Below, one piece after another: positions 36,490 through 48,584 of a DNA stretch of 64,000 nucleotides; position 1 is the stretch's first letter; every line of letters begins with the position of its first letter. The stretch is from Primula veris (Eukaryota; Streptophyta; Magnoliopsida; Ericales; Primulaceae): contig OY821745.1 in assembly GCA_963682055.1 (NCBI GenBank), positions 11,477,501-11,541,500 of the forward strand, written 5' to 3'. Both the position numbers and the translations under genes were made by a program. A model generated the notes under the pieces. The model saw only the letters and a program-made list of their open reading frames with translations, had not been told where the DNA came from and did no database searches.

Positions 36490-36705
36490 AAAACGCCAAA
36501 CATAGCGGTAAAAGACGCCAAATCCTGATATGAGCAAACTTCAAAAGTTGTTGCCGCGTCTTCTTCTATTCTAGAGCATTTTCCAAATTCATGCTAGGCA
36601 AAAGCTTAATCTTTACAAAATCATAAGCTAGGCAAAAGCTGAGACTGTAATAAGTAGTGGAGCTAAAGGTTATATATAATCAAACACCACATTTACTGAA
36701 CTACA
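36490..36705 (-). pseudogene. Fragment of a PPR gene (relative of the 43-46 kb gene)
   Basis: The minus strand matches two separated pieces of the intact PPR gene. ATATATAACCTTTAGCTCC corresponds to about 45240-45260. GGAAAATGCTCTAGAAT with the following AGAAGAAGACGC, and the GATTTGGCGTCTTTTACC piece, correspond to about 45070-45140. The region between is largely replaced by a partial duplication around CTTTTGCCTAGC. It covers roughly residues 410-480 of the parent and has no usable frame. It lies just downstream of the RER1 pseudogene. Confidence 0.7.
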
Positions 36706-36791
36706 CGTTTCAAGTATTGCAGTATCATATGCTATGTAAATGAACAACTACATAGAGATAAAATGTATCATGGTGGAGATTCTCTAATCTA

Positions 36792-38756
36792 TCAGCTTCC
36801 TTCAATTATCTCGCCTTTCAAGTGCGCACGTGAGCCGCTGCTTCTTGCAGCTGATCCCTTGCCTCCATATTTCTGTTGATAGTCGACAAAAGACTAATAA
36901 GTCTTTTTTCTACTGAAATTAAGTTCATACAATTTTTAATTCAGAAAGCAAGCTATAATCTTCTCGCAAGGCGATCCTCCTAATATTAAGTACCTAACAA
37001 ACAAGTGACAATGGCACAAGACCAAAATTCTAATTAAATATTTAAAAAGCAGTGTCGCTACAGTGAAGCAAATTTATGGGTAACTGATGACTCCATTTTA
37101 TAAAGCAAGGGATCATAAAAGACACGGAGGGTAAAGATCGGTGTACAAAATCTAATTAAAGCAGGGACATACACGTGAATAATTGATGGATGAATAGGAA
37201 AATGAGATTTAAATGACATGAATAAGTTTAAGCTGAAGAAAATCTGGTAATATATCTGTTCGACTCATCAAAATATAGTCACGTTCTCTCGACTGGTTCA
37301 AGACCTTTCTGAGACTTATTGTCTTATGCTTTGCCCAAGAGTTTTTGCTGTTGAACACTAATTATTAATTTAAAATTTTATATTTTTTTTTCTGGTAAAA
37401 GTGAAATTCAGAAAACTCATTCAAATAGGTTTACTGCAGCAAAACAACTCCAAAAATGAAAACTTATATTGTCAATATTGAATGGGAAAGGCTCGCTAAA
37501 AAACTCAAGCTCACCTGCTTCCAAATATTAAATGGGATATACTTTGTGCTTCATCATGTGTGCAATATGGCGTTTCATTAAGAGAACAGGAAAGAAGATC
37601 CAGAAGTAATACAGCAATTTTGGCCAGAAGATAGGGACGTCGAACATGGAAAAGAAAGTTATAACAAAGGACACGAAAAAGGCCTTCGTGATAGCATTCC
37701 TGAATCAACGAAGAAGATAAAATACACAGACCACATGCTTACACTATTTATTTCTTCTTCTTTTTTTCTCTGGATGCTACCAATATTTCTTCTAATTAAA
37801 AGAATTGGGTTTAAAAGCCCAAAGTTCTCAAGGAAGAATGTCTTGAGATATATTAACTTAAGCACTTCCACAGCAACTAATAGTATGTTATGAAAGCGAT
37901 TTCTTTTTAAAAAAAAAAGTACAGCGAGCAAGGGGAGTTGAATCAAATATCGTAAGAACCTTCAAAAGGACCTTTTTGGATAAGTTATGGAGAATTTTTT
38001 AGTTGTATTCAAAACCCTTGACTAACTCGACAAGAAAATTTGCAGCTTCAAATTACTGACAACTGTTCTTAAAAGTACTTTCTAACCACCCTACAAATGC
38101 TCCGTTCATCTCAATAATCCCAAAAGGATTTCAATCGAATTGCAAGTCTTTCTAGAGAAAAAACATTCGATGTTCATGCATTAAGTAAATGAATTCACAA
38201 GGGAAACAGTACAATTTCAAAAACATCACTCAAGCAAGCTACAATAGAATAAAGCATACCGAAAGCATCCTTGACATTTTCTTAGATTATGTTTTATTGA
38301 ATGTTTAGATGATCAACAAACTGCCACATGCTAGAGGCGTCTGCAGTGTTTTCTCTCATCTTTCCATAAACTTGCTTAAGAAGAAAAGAAAGATAGAAAC
38401 TAGCATGAGTAAATTACCAGAACTTGAGAAGATAAGAAAATTTAAAATTACTAGAACCGGAACTCGGGAAGGAGGCGAATGAAAGGCCCATCAGAAGGCA
38501 GAAGCCCGGGATCAACAAGAGGTGACAAAAAGGCATTCAACAAATTCAATATATGCATACCCAACAAGTAAGAGACAATGTAGAACCCCTGAAGATAATG
38601 AAAGTGCAGAGAATAAAGGCATGCGAAGACAAAGAATCCAACCCATCTATAAACCGCATGAGGGGTAGTTTTGTATAAATAGTACTGAAAATGCTTCCAC
38701 AAATCATGTCTCCACTGGTTAAGAGGTACCTTTGCTGAGGAACTGTCACCTCCCAT
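36792..38756 (-). pseudogene. RER1 pseudogene
   Basis: Three exons align to RER1: 38452-38756, 37515-37699 and 36792-36872. Lesions seen: the first ATG is replaced (next Met is MGGDSSSA); 36 bp are missing in phase after PSDGP in exon 1; the Trp codon split across the exon 1/2 junction has become TA/G, a stop; exon 2 has one extra codon near LLYYFW and a 1-bp insertion (CACAAAG) that shifts the frame before the third exon. Splice sites are still recognisable. The third exon would encode KYGGKGSAARSSGSR-like sequence, close to the functional copy. It sits 7 kb from RER1 on the same strand. Confidence 0.88.
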
Positions 38757-38764
38757 ACCTTCAC

Positions 38765-41612
38765 ACTTGATATTGTCCTCTATGGCTAAATCTGTAAATA
38801 AAAAATGTATAAGCACAAAATTTCAGGTACAAGTACAAGTAATTTAATATTAGAAAATTAAGTTCAACATGATGGCTAGTGCAACGCTCAAGCTCACTAA
38901 CATAAGGAATATACGTTTCTCCTTTTATCTCACAGGTGTTAAAGATAAAGAAGGGAAAGGAAGTGAGCGAAATATATTTCTAGCCGTAGTTGAAGAAAGT
39001 GTTAAATATTCCCATTTTCCAACAATAAAAGGCTAAAGTACTAGTACTTTTTCCATGTTGGGGTAACTGAAATGGTTAGTAAAACAAAATTTGGCTTAGC
39101 AAAACGTAATAGTATCTGATAGGTTAATCTTTTTTACCCTGCAAAGCAAAACCTTTCATCAATTATAGCAATCAACTAAAACAAGCTCAAAACCATCAAC
39201 GCCTTTTTCCCACTCGTATGCTTTGGTTGTGCCATTTTTTATGTAGTATTAACTCTAGTTGTGGAAGTTTTTATCACTATTACTACACAAAGTGTTTCAA
39301 TTAATTCAAATTACGCATGGTTTTAAAGAATAATAAAGTTTAACGTGCTTGAAAACCGAAACTGTCTGCAATTAAAAAATTAGGGATTCGAAAATGGAAA
39401 CAATTATCTCATTGTGTTTACTCACCACAGAAAGAAGTAAGCCACAATTTCAGCTGACTAACCTATGACTTCCTCCACTACTTAAACAACTATGGAGCTC
39501 AAAACCCTTTTTATTCATAATACAATTTATTTGAATACTTTCTAAACAAGTAATGGCTTAAGCAAGCGAAACTGGCTGTTGTACACGTTAACAACTACTA
39601 TTAACATGCTTTGTAAATGAAAAAAAAAAGTCAGTAGAAACAATTAGGGATTAGAGAATCTAATATCAGTCTTAGACTGTCGGTTATCATTCTCACCTTA
39701 CAAAGGAAACCTCTCAACTTCAGCTGATTAACTTACACCCCCATAATAACCAAAAATAAACAGAACAAAAGGAAATATGTAGCCTACACCTATAAGCTTC
39801 CATTGCTTTATTAATTATAAAGCACTCAAAGTCCTTACTCATTTTTCCGTAGAACTTTTTCCAACAGAGCATCATCAATGATCTAACAGAAGTCTTTGAT
39901 AAACCGAAATTGGGCAAAATATCTAATTTAATAGTAACTCTTCACATGAAAGGTTAAGAGACAATTAGGCCATTCAAAATTTCATATCAATATTAGACTT
40001 TCAGTCAAGTTTTCACTTTTCAGAAAGAGAGACCCTGAAACCAAACTGGTTAACTTAAACACTTGTTAAAAAATAAATAAATAAAAAGATAAGACTACTC
40101 TTAAGGTTGTAACAACTCCTATTACTTAATCTTTTAAAAAGAGGTCAAAGCCTTCAATGTTATTTTCCCATAAATTTTTCTTATTTGTACCATCTTCGAG
40201 AAAACATTTTCATAGCTGAAACTAGGTGTAGTGTATAAGTTAATAACTTTTAAGACGGTTGCTCGGGAAAGGTAACTAACTAGATATTCTTAAAATAAAA
40301 AAAGAAGTTAATATCATATTTAACCTTTCAGTACTTTTTTCACACTCACCAAATAAGAACACTTGAACCATTTGGTTATCTTTTATAATGCAAAAATAAA
40401 AGTTGATTCATTCCTATGTTTCAATATAATTCATCTTTTTCTCAAATTTGGTATCATCTGCTAGCGATTATATCAATTTCAGATTGAGATATCTAACTGA
40501 TGTGAAATTTTGTCAAATACGGAGTATACATTAATACAGTTTATACACAACCCCAGAAATCTATGGTCACCACAATTAAAGACTTTCCGTTCCCTTCGGA
40601 GGTTATCATGTGACGGGACTGAAACCAAACTCAATGCATAAATCCCAAAAAAAACTTACAAGTGCTATCCAAAACCTAATAAAATGACGAAGTTGTCGGA
40701 CTACAGCACTGTTCTGACTTCTGATACTCTGAATGAAAACGCATAGTAACACGTTAAGCTAGTTCAATTTAGAAAAATGTATTGACCAAGGAGAGGGTTA
40801 AAATGTTAGATAACGTCTTAAGCATGCCCTATGAAGAAGTATGGGAATGATTTTCATGAAAACAATTTTTTTTAATACATGGAACCATTGCAACAAGTAT
40901 ATTGTCATACTCATTTACTCTCACATTGTTATTGGTGCAATACAGTTGAAATAATATCACTAATGAGTTTTAGATTACCTATAAAAAGTACATGAACAGG
41001 ATGAAAATTTTGACACGTAAAATCACGAAAACAGCATTATCATTTTACCTGAATTAGCTGAGAATGTATAAACCCAACTAACTTGAGATTGACATTTAGA
41101 TACTACAGTTTCACCAAGTCGTCCTCAATAGTTTATTATTGGGAGAAATTTGAGAGAAGATTAATTTTCGGAAAAAAAAAAACAGAACCTTGGGGTAGGA
41201 AAGACATGAGTTATTCCCATTTATTAGATTCAATACAAATGCAATTAATTGTATTCAATAGTTTGGCATGCATAATGCAAATACTTCAATCATTTTCAAT
41301 TTTATTCCTACACGTGCATTTCATTGCATTTAAAAGCTTGACAAGCTTTAGTAATTCATGGTATCGTTCACATCTTTATTATCACGAGGTTATGATTTTG
41401 TTGTGTTGTTCGTCTTTATTACCAAAATCTGGTGTTCACAAAAATTAGCAAGCTTTTTTCTATAAGAACATTTATGTAAATTAAGATGCATATATTCTTT
41501 ATTGCCTTCGGAATCGCACAAATATTTTCGAAAAATACAATTAAAAAGTTCACAACAATTTTGTGCATGAACAAGCTCACACTGAGTTTTTAAGAATCAT
41601 CAAAATACTAAC
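38765..41612. other. Upstream remnant of the RER1 pseudogene
   Basis: It contains diverged versions of the RER1 5' UTR intron repeats (near 39600-39745, 39950-40070 and 40255-40345, with CAGCTGATTAACTTA-like motifs), so the duplication included intron sequence. No intact gene was seen. The frame at 41083-41448 lacks family features. Confidence 0.5.
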
Positions 41613-42723
41613 CTGATACTCGTACTATTCCCATTTCTGTTGGAATTTGCCTTATGCCATAGAGATGCAAATTCTGATTCTGTCAAGTATGCCTCTGGCA
41701 TTGAAGAATCCTGCAAGGATAAATTTTTTAAATGATCTGTAAAAAGGAAACAAATTTACTATGTTTTGCTCTATAGGAAGATTTATAGATCCGGGCAACA
41801 ACTTATAAACTTCAACTGTTAAAAACGTAGGGACTTGTTTGGTTCTGATAAGTTTACAGTGTTGTTAGTGTTCATGTTTCACTCGATTTGGGACATAAGT
41901 GGTCTACTAAATGTACGTGCATTCCCATATTTTCTACTTTTGCATGAATTCTTTTGTGAACCTAACCCAAATTTTTGGGTGTGTTCAAAACTTCAAACTA
42001 ATGAGCTGTACTGGAAATCGATCCACTAATATCATATTGACATAGTTTCTATTTTCAGAGCAGAAGAAGTTACCAGTGACCAAGCCAAAGGCAAACTAAT
42101 TGTTTCAGGGCCTGCACATTTTTTTGTTGACCTAAAATCCGTTTTTGTATGAAATGAGGAACCGACAACTACCGGTTCAAAAAAATTGTATCCACTTCAA
42201 TCTAAAAAAAAACTGAGTCGGGAATTAGGAAAAACAACAAGAAATAAATTGACAATGATACACTTAAACAGAGGCTTATGTTGAATTCATACCAAAGTCG
42301 AAACGTGAGGGCTGATCCGCTTACAAATTTTTCAAAGTTACATTCTCCCAGAGAACAACCATGAGAGGTCATCATTTCCTTAGTCTGCAAAAACAAATGG
42401 AAAATTAAATCCATCCACTTGCAAGGGCAGAAACTAAACCCCTGGTTCAACAGCATATCTGAAATCTTTCAAATTTAGTTCGTGAAAAAATAAAAAAATA
42501 TGGAGATGTGAAAATCAGAGTTTTGGATCATAATATAACTGCATTGGAAATATTTTTGAAGTACTTTAATTTTAAGGACAGCATTAATTGTGATAAAACA
42601 TAGACCTAAATAAATAAATAATGACTAAGCAAACCTCTTTCCAAGGAAGAAGTTGGTGTTTTTTTACATAGATTTAATGTCACAGTATCTACCGAGTTTA
42701 CACAGCAATCTTCCATTAATTGC
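41613..42723 (-). pseudogene. Broken copy of AGPase large-subunit exons 9-12
   Basis: Four exon-like blocks in the same order and strand as the intact gene. 42635-42723 (exon 9) has an in-frame stop after IKSM. 42459-42538 (exon 10) keeps YYDPK and the FTSP coding stretch, but has a 1-bp deletion and its donor GT changed to AT. 42293-42384 (exon 11) keeps SHGCSLGEC. 41613-41710 (exon 12) is 98 bp against 107, with ESEFASLW for DSEIASLL. Exons 1-8 and 13-14 are absent nearby. It is a partial duplication, not a processed copy, since introns are kept. Confidence 0.8.
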
Positions 42724-43346
42724 CTGAAAAGACAAGGTGCAATTATGGCCAGTAAATCACTACAAGTCTACAAGAACAAAGAAGCTCTCTTATGTAAATT
42801 ATTTTATACCTTCAGGGACAGAAACACAATTGATTAGCAAGTTATATACATATATATATATCAGGAGTTCAAGTATAATAAGATGAAGACAAAAGTTAAA
42901 AAAAAAATTGTGAAAGAAATAAACCGATCATTATGTTTGCTTGTTTGGAAATTCTAGCAAATGAAAACAGCATCAATAACACTCACACAGGTCCTATAAA
43001 CCCAGTCAATTACCAGAAAGAACAGTTTTTTAGGATCACAAAGTTATAGAGTAGTGGCTAAAGATCTATAAAATTTAGAACAAGAACATAATAACAAAGA
43101 CTAATGCATATCAAGCAGACCTTTTCGTCTTGTCGAATATGTTTTATGTAACAACTACAAACATGGAAAACAAACACTTGCTTCGGGTAAGAATTTCCAT
43201 TTTTTATGTTTAACTGACAAAGTAATTGGTTGAAATTGTCGACATCCCCTCATTGAGCTATATACTAATAGAGAATGCAATGAAATGAATCTAGAATGCT
43301 CAAGCCAGAGGAATCAAGAAACTATAGATTTACCTATAAACCGGTG
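42724..43346. other. 3' flank of the PPR gene
   Basis: AT-rich sequence between the AGPase pseudo-exons and the PPR stop codon. A TA microsatellite lies at about 42848-42860. It probably includes the PPR 3' UTR. Confidence 0.4.
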
Positions 43347-46300
43347 TCACCAATAGTCCCCACAAGAACAAGAGCCATCTCGAAAATGATGGAATCGATT
43401 AATATCTCTCACGATAATCTCCCTCGAAACAACTTTGCATATGAACTTAAACGCCGTGTGACAATCTATACAGATTCGAAGATTCTTTTTCACCCTTATG
43501 GGAGCTCCCTTTGGAGTTGCAATTAAACCAAAAGCCACTGCAAGTTTCTCACTATGGTGAAAAAGGAGAAGCTCTTTTTCTTTTCTAGCGACGTCGTGTA
43601 AATCATTTTCCACCATCGGAACATAACCCTCTTGTATTATTTTTTCCCTGAGCTCGTTTAGTTTCACATATATCTCATTACTTCTAAAGTGGCTTTTATC
43701 TCCGACTATAAATGTGTGAACTTTGTCTTTCACCTCGATCCAACTCATGCCTGGTTCTTTTTTCAGATTATTTTCTTTCATCATTCTCCTCACCTTTGCC
43801 ACATCATCCCATAATCCGGCAGACGCATATACATTTGCAAGGAGTACATGTGTACCTGCAACAGCAGAGCAAGGAATAATTACCTGTCTACACCAAAACA
43901 TCATTTTCTACACATTGGTATACTATACTACTAGAAGTATACAGCTTCGACACCAATTTACACAATATCAAACGATTAGTCTACTAACCTATCAAGATTT
44001 AAAGACTAGCCTACACATAAATCAAACAATTAGTAAACCAACCTATGAAAATTCAGGACAACTAAAACTTTTAAGTTTAATAGAAGTGCAGTAATTTCTC
44101 GCTTTTGTGATACAATACCGTAGTCTAACAATTAGTACATGAGTAATGCTTCTGAGTTGAAGTTTTTGCCTTTTGTACTAATGTTTGTTTTGTGTAGATT
44201 AATGTTTAAACAGATAATTTTAATACTGTTGTGTACTGATCGTAAAGTGCACATAGGATAGTGTACATAAGTGATATTTTTCCCGTTCCCAATCACTAAT
44301 TTAAACAAATTATACTCAAAATATAAAAACGAGAAAACTTCATATAAATCTGGGGAGTATTACCAGTTTTTTCTGGTTCCAGAGCGAAAAGCATTTGAGC
44401 TGCACGTTGTCCTAGCTCGACGTTTTTATGAATCTTTGATGCACCGAGTAAAGCCCCCCACATATAAGAATTTGCTTCAAAAGGCATTTTATCTAAAAGA
44501 TCCACTGCTTCGTTCAATTTCCCCGCCCGAGCAAGGATATCGATCATACACGCGTAATGCTCTTGGGTTGGCTCAATACCAAAACTTTGTCTCATCGATT
44601 CGAAATACTTTTTTGCTTCTTTTACCAACCCTGTGTGATTACACGCAGAAAGTACGCTAACCATAGTTACATGATTGGGGGAAATCCCATACCCTGCCAT
44701 CTCATTAAATAAATTAAGTGCCTTTTTTCCATATCCGTGTTGGGCAAGTCCACTAATCATAGCAGACCATGAGATTATACCTCTCTCTGGTATCTCATAA
44801 AACACACGATCAGCATCATCTAGGCTTCCACATTTAGCATACATATTGACAAGAGAATTACCCGCAAAGACATCGGAAATGAACCCGTATTTCAATATAT
44901 GAACATGTACTTGCTTACCTTGTTCATAAGCAGATAAATTAGCACAAGCATTTAAAAGAGAACTACAAGTAAATGAATCTGGCTTAATTCCTATATGTAA
45001 CATTTTCAAGTAGAGTGTTAACGCTTCTTCGCCATGTCCATATTGAGCATAAGCTGTAATCATAGAGGTAAAAGCTGCCAAATCGCGATATGGACATTCT
45101 TCAAAAGCTTTTGTCGCATCTTCAATTCTATTACATTTTCCATATGCATCTACGAGGCTGTTCATTACATAAACATCAGCTAAATATCCATATTTTAGAG
45201 AAACTGCATGTATTTGTTGGCAAAAGCTAAGATTTTGTGAACTAGCTGTGGAGCTAAGGGTTATATATAAAGTCGTCTCATTAAAGTCTACTCCATTGTT
45301 GTATATCTCTGTGAAAAGTTTACGAGAGTCTAAATATTGTAGACCCTGTAAATATCCTGAGAGCATAGCATTTGAAGCAATCAAATTGGGTTTTTGCATT
45401 GAATTATAAACCTTTATCGCATCACCCAAGAGATCAAACTCGCTATACATGCCGATAAGTCCAACACTCACAAATGCATCAGTTTTTATATCCATTTTCA
45501 CCAAAATAGAATGCAATTGCTTACCCAATTTCTTAAGTGCCAATCCAGAACAAGCTTTAAGAGCACTTGACAATGTGAACATATTCGGGAAAACACCCGA
45601 TATTTTCATCCGCGTCAACAATTTCAGACCCCAATCATTGTGTTCATGAAGAACACAACCTGCTATGATAGCATTCCACGATACAATATCAGGTCTGCGA
45701 ATTTGTTCAAACACCGAAATTGCCTCTTGAAGACTTCCACCTTTTGCATACATATCAACAAGTGCATTAGCCGAGAATTGATCGTTATCATACCCTAGCT
45801 TAATCAAATGTCCATGAATCTTTCTCCCTTTATTGATTTCTCCGAGCCCCGTGCAAGCATTCAATATATTCGATATGCTATACTCATCTGGGCTAATCCC
45901 ACTCAAAACCATTTCCTGAAATAAAACCAAAACGTCCTCAAAGAAATCATTTTGCACGTAACACGAAAACAATGCATTCCAAGACACAACGTTTCGTTCG
46001 GGAATCTCCCCAAATAACCTCCGCGCATCACCCAACCCTCCGCACTTTGCATACATAACGACCAAAGTATTCGCAACATAGACATCACATTCGAAACCTG
46101 CGACCACAACAACTCCATGAATTTGCTTCCCCAAGACAAAATCTTTCTTGATAGAGCACGCTTTAATCACGCTCGAGAACGTAAAGTCGTTACATTTCAC
46201 ACCCAACAAGTGCATTTTGTAAAACGTCGAAAGGGCTTCTTTGCCAAACCCATTTTGAACATACCCAGATATTAAAGTGGACCAAGAGACCAAATCTGGG

Positions 46301-46491
46301 TCAGGATTTTCATCGAGCAACTTACGAGCATATTTAAAAAGACGACATTTTGAGTAAAGATTGATCAAATGGTTGTTAAAGATTGAATCTTTAAGTGACC
46401 CAGTTGTGATTATGTGTGCATGGAGTTGTAAGCCTGGGTTAAGAGACTTTGTTTTGCATAATTTAGATAATAGTTTTGAAAAAAACATCAA
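43347..46491 (-). CDS. DYW-class pentatricopeptide repeat protein
   Basis: Two exons, 44364-46491 and 43347-43855, joined in phase (ACTG/GTAATA...TTGCAG/GTACAC); 878 aa. The N-terminus MMFFSKLLSKLCKTK could be an organelle leader. A long run of PLS-type repeats follows, with recurring NALVDMYAKGGS, DIVSWNAIIAG and HVTMVSVLSACNHTG motifs, then E/E+ regions and a complete DYW deaminase-like domain. This has the HSEKLA (HxE) zinc motif, CIDCH, and the terminal CSCGDYW. Proteins of this class edit specific C residues in mitochondrial or plastid RNA. The target cannot be read from sequence here. The intron splits the E region. Many plant PPR genes are intronless, so the intron is slightly unusual. 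The organelle is not determined. Confidence 0.9.
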
Positions 46492-48584
46492 TTTCTATCA
46501 CTGAGATTTTTAGAGTCTTGTTTGCTGAAGAGGAGAGAGTTTGTTTATTTTAATTTTTAATACTCAATTAGTCCAAATAGATTTTAAAAAATATATGTGA
46601 CTCCCTTAGTTTAATGAAGCATTACAAATGGTTCTAATTTTCGTAAATTTGATAAATTGGTTTCAGTTTTTTCAAACAATGAACTTTTGACCCATTGTTA
46701 AAAATAAAAAAATATAATCCTAGAGCTCCCGGATTAGAAAATATTTCATGTATAGGAAAATAGCTCTTTCTGGTAATTACTAACTATAGCTGAGTTTAAA
46801 CATTTTAGAGTTATTATGAAGACCATGATAAACTTTAATTACGACTTGGAGGGTTGTTACTCGTATAACCAAAACTTAGTGGTCCATGACATTACAAAAG
46901 TTTTAAATGTTTGTTTAACTCTTGATCAAGTTGATCTAACAAATATAAACAGGGAATAAATATTAAAATGTATCCAACCTATTAGTTTAAAAGTCATTTT
47001 GTGCACAATCTTATACATTTTCTAATTTGTAATTTAAACTATACATTTTTTATTGTAATTAAGGTACTCAACTCACATTCAGTCATTTCAGCCTTATTAA
47101 CTCAAATATACTAAGCAGTTGTTTCATTCTAAATTTTTGATATAAGAGTTGGAGCATTTACATAAGTTGATGAATAGTAAAAGAGACTTCGTAAGAGTTG
47201 AAAACCGGTGATCGTAGGTGGGTCGATTCCCTTAATTGTATTAAAAACGTATAAGTTGGTTACCAAATTAACAGGGGCTGAGTTAGAACATTAACTTTGA
47301 GTTGCCAAAAAATAAGTATTGCCACTAAATTTTTCATTGTAGTGTAGGATGAAAATTTTCACTTTTACAAAAAAAATTCACCCTCTTATATAATATTTTT
47401 TTGAATAAAATATTTTCAGACCGTCACTCGGTCAGCTGGCTGTTTTGGCTGGATAAAGACATTTAACTTAAGTTTTTTTCATAAATTAAATATAAAAAAC
47501 CACCTAAAATGGCAATTTAATAGAGAACAAAATGTCCTTTTTAATATTCAATTTAACGAAATGTCGAGTAAATAAATTTATGACATTGTTTTTATTTCCT
47601 TTTTAAAATTTTGAAGAAATATTTATGAAATTTAGAATTTATTCTTGAGGAATTTCATAATTTATAGAGATTAAAATATAGAACTTTTAGATTTATAATT
47701 TTATTTTTTTCTATCAATTTAGATTTGCATGATTTCTTTACATATAATAAATGTTTTGTAATAAATAGAAAATTATTTAATATTAATTTTGAGAGTTTTT
47801 TTTTGTAATTTTTATAATAATAATTTGATTAAGTAGATATGGGGGCTCAGAACATGCTACAATGAAAATGATATAATCAAACGGAATTGTGTTAAATTAG
47901 TGTATGTGGGAATAGTAGTCAATAATGCATTCATAGTTAGTTGTTATTGTAATTAAAGTCATTACGATTACTTTTCAATTTTATTTTCTTCTACTTTTTC
48001 AATTTTTTGGTAAACAATTTATAATTTTAAAAGGGGTTGCCGGAAATAAAATTTAAAGGGTTGCTGAAATGTTTTATTTACAAATTATTCTGAAAAACAC
48101 TAAAGAAAAAATAAAATTACTGAAAATTATGAGGTTGTCATGGCAACCGCTGGTTATATATAAGTTCCGCCACTTTAGTAATTCTGATCCAGCAAGAATG
48201 GAGCGAACAGCCCCTGGGTTTAAACTGGTTGCAATTAAACAGATTATAAAGTTGAGCAGAAATACAAGTGAAAAGTAAAGTAAAGAGGGATTTATATGAA
48301 ATACAAGTTGGGCAGAATGCAGCAAACAAGCCCCCGGGCTAACTCATGCAGCCCCGTATTATTCATAAATTTTGCAAAAATATTTTCAATTCTCTTCAAG
48401 TTTATAGTTCTATAAGGAGCTTTATATTGATAATTATACATAATTGAACTAGACTTTTGATAGGTAATAACAAGTGCAATTTGTTTCTCTGGGGAGAATT
48501 GATAGGTGTCTATTTTCCTTTGATGAGCTTCTCCAATGACTATAAACTATAGACTGGATGTGAGAAAATTTTCAAGGGGTCGAT
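46492..48584. other. Spacer between PPR and AGPase
   Basis: It holds the PPR promoter side and the AGPase 3' flank. About 47290-47343 resembles a CACTA terminus (reverse strand CACTACAATGAAAAATTTAG). About 48030-48178, read on the minus strand, starts AGTGGCGGAACTTATATA and resembles the sequence beginning near 57464 (AGTGGCAGAACTAGAACTT), so both may be ends of one dispersed repeat family. No gene was seen. Confidence 0.4.

Noticed and set aside
37511..37708. A 65-codon frame as an independent gene
   Set aside because: It is an out-of-frame reading of exon 2 of the RER1 pseudogene.
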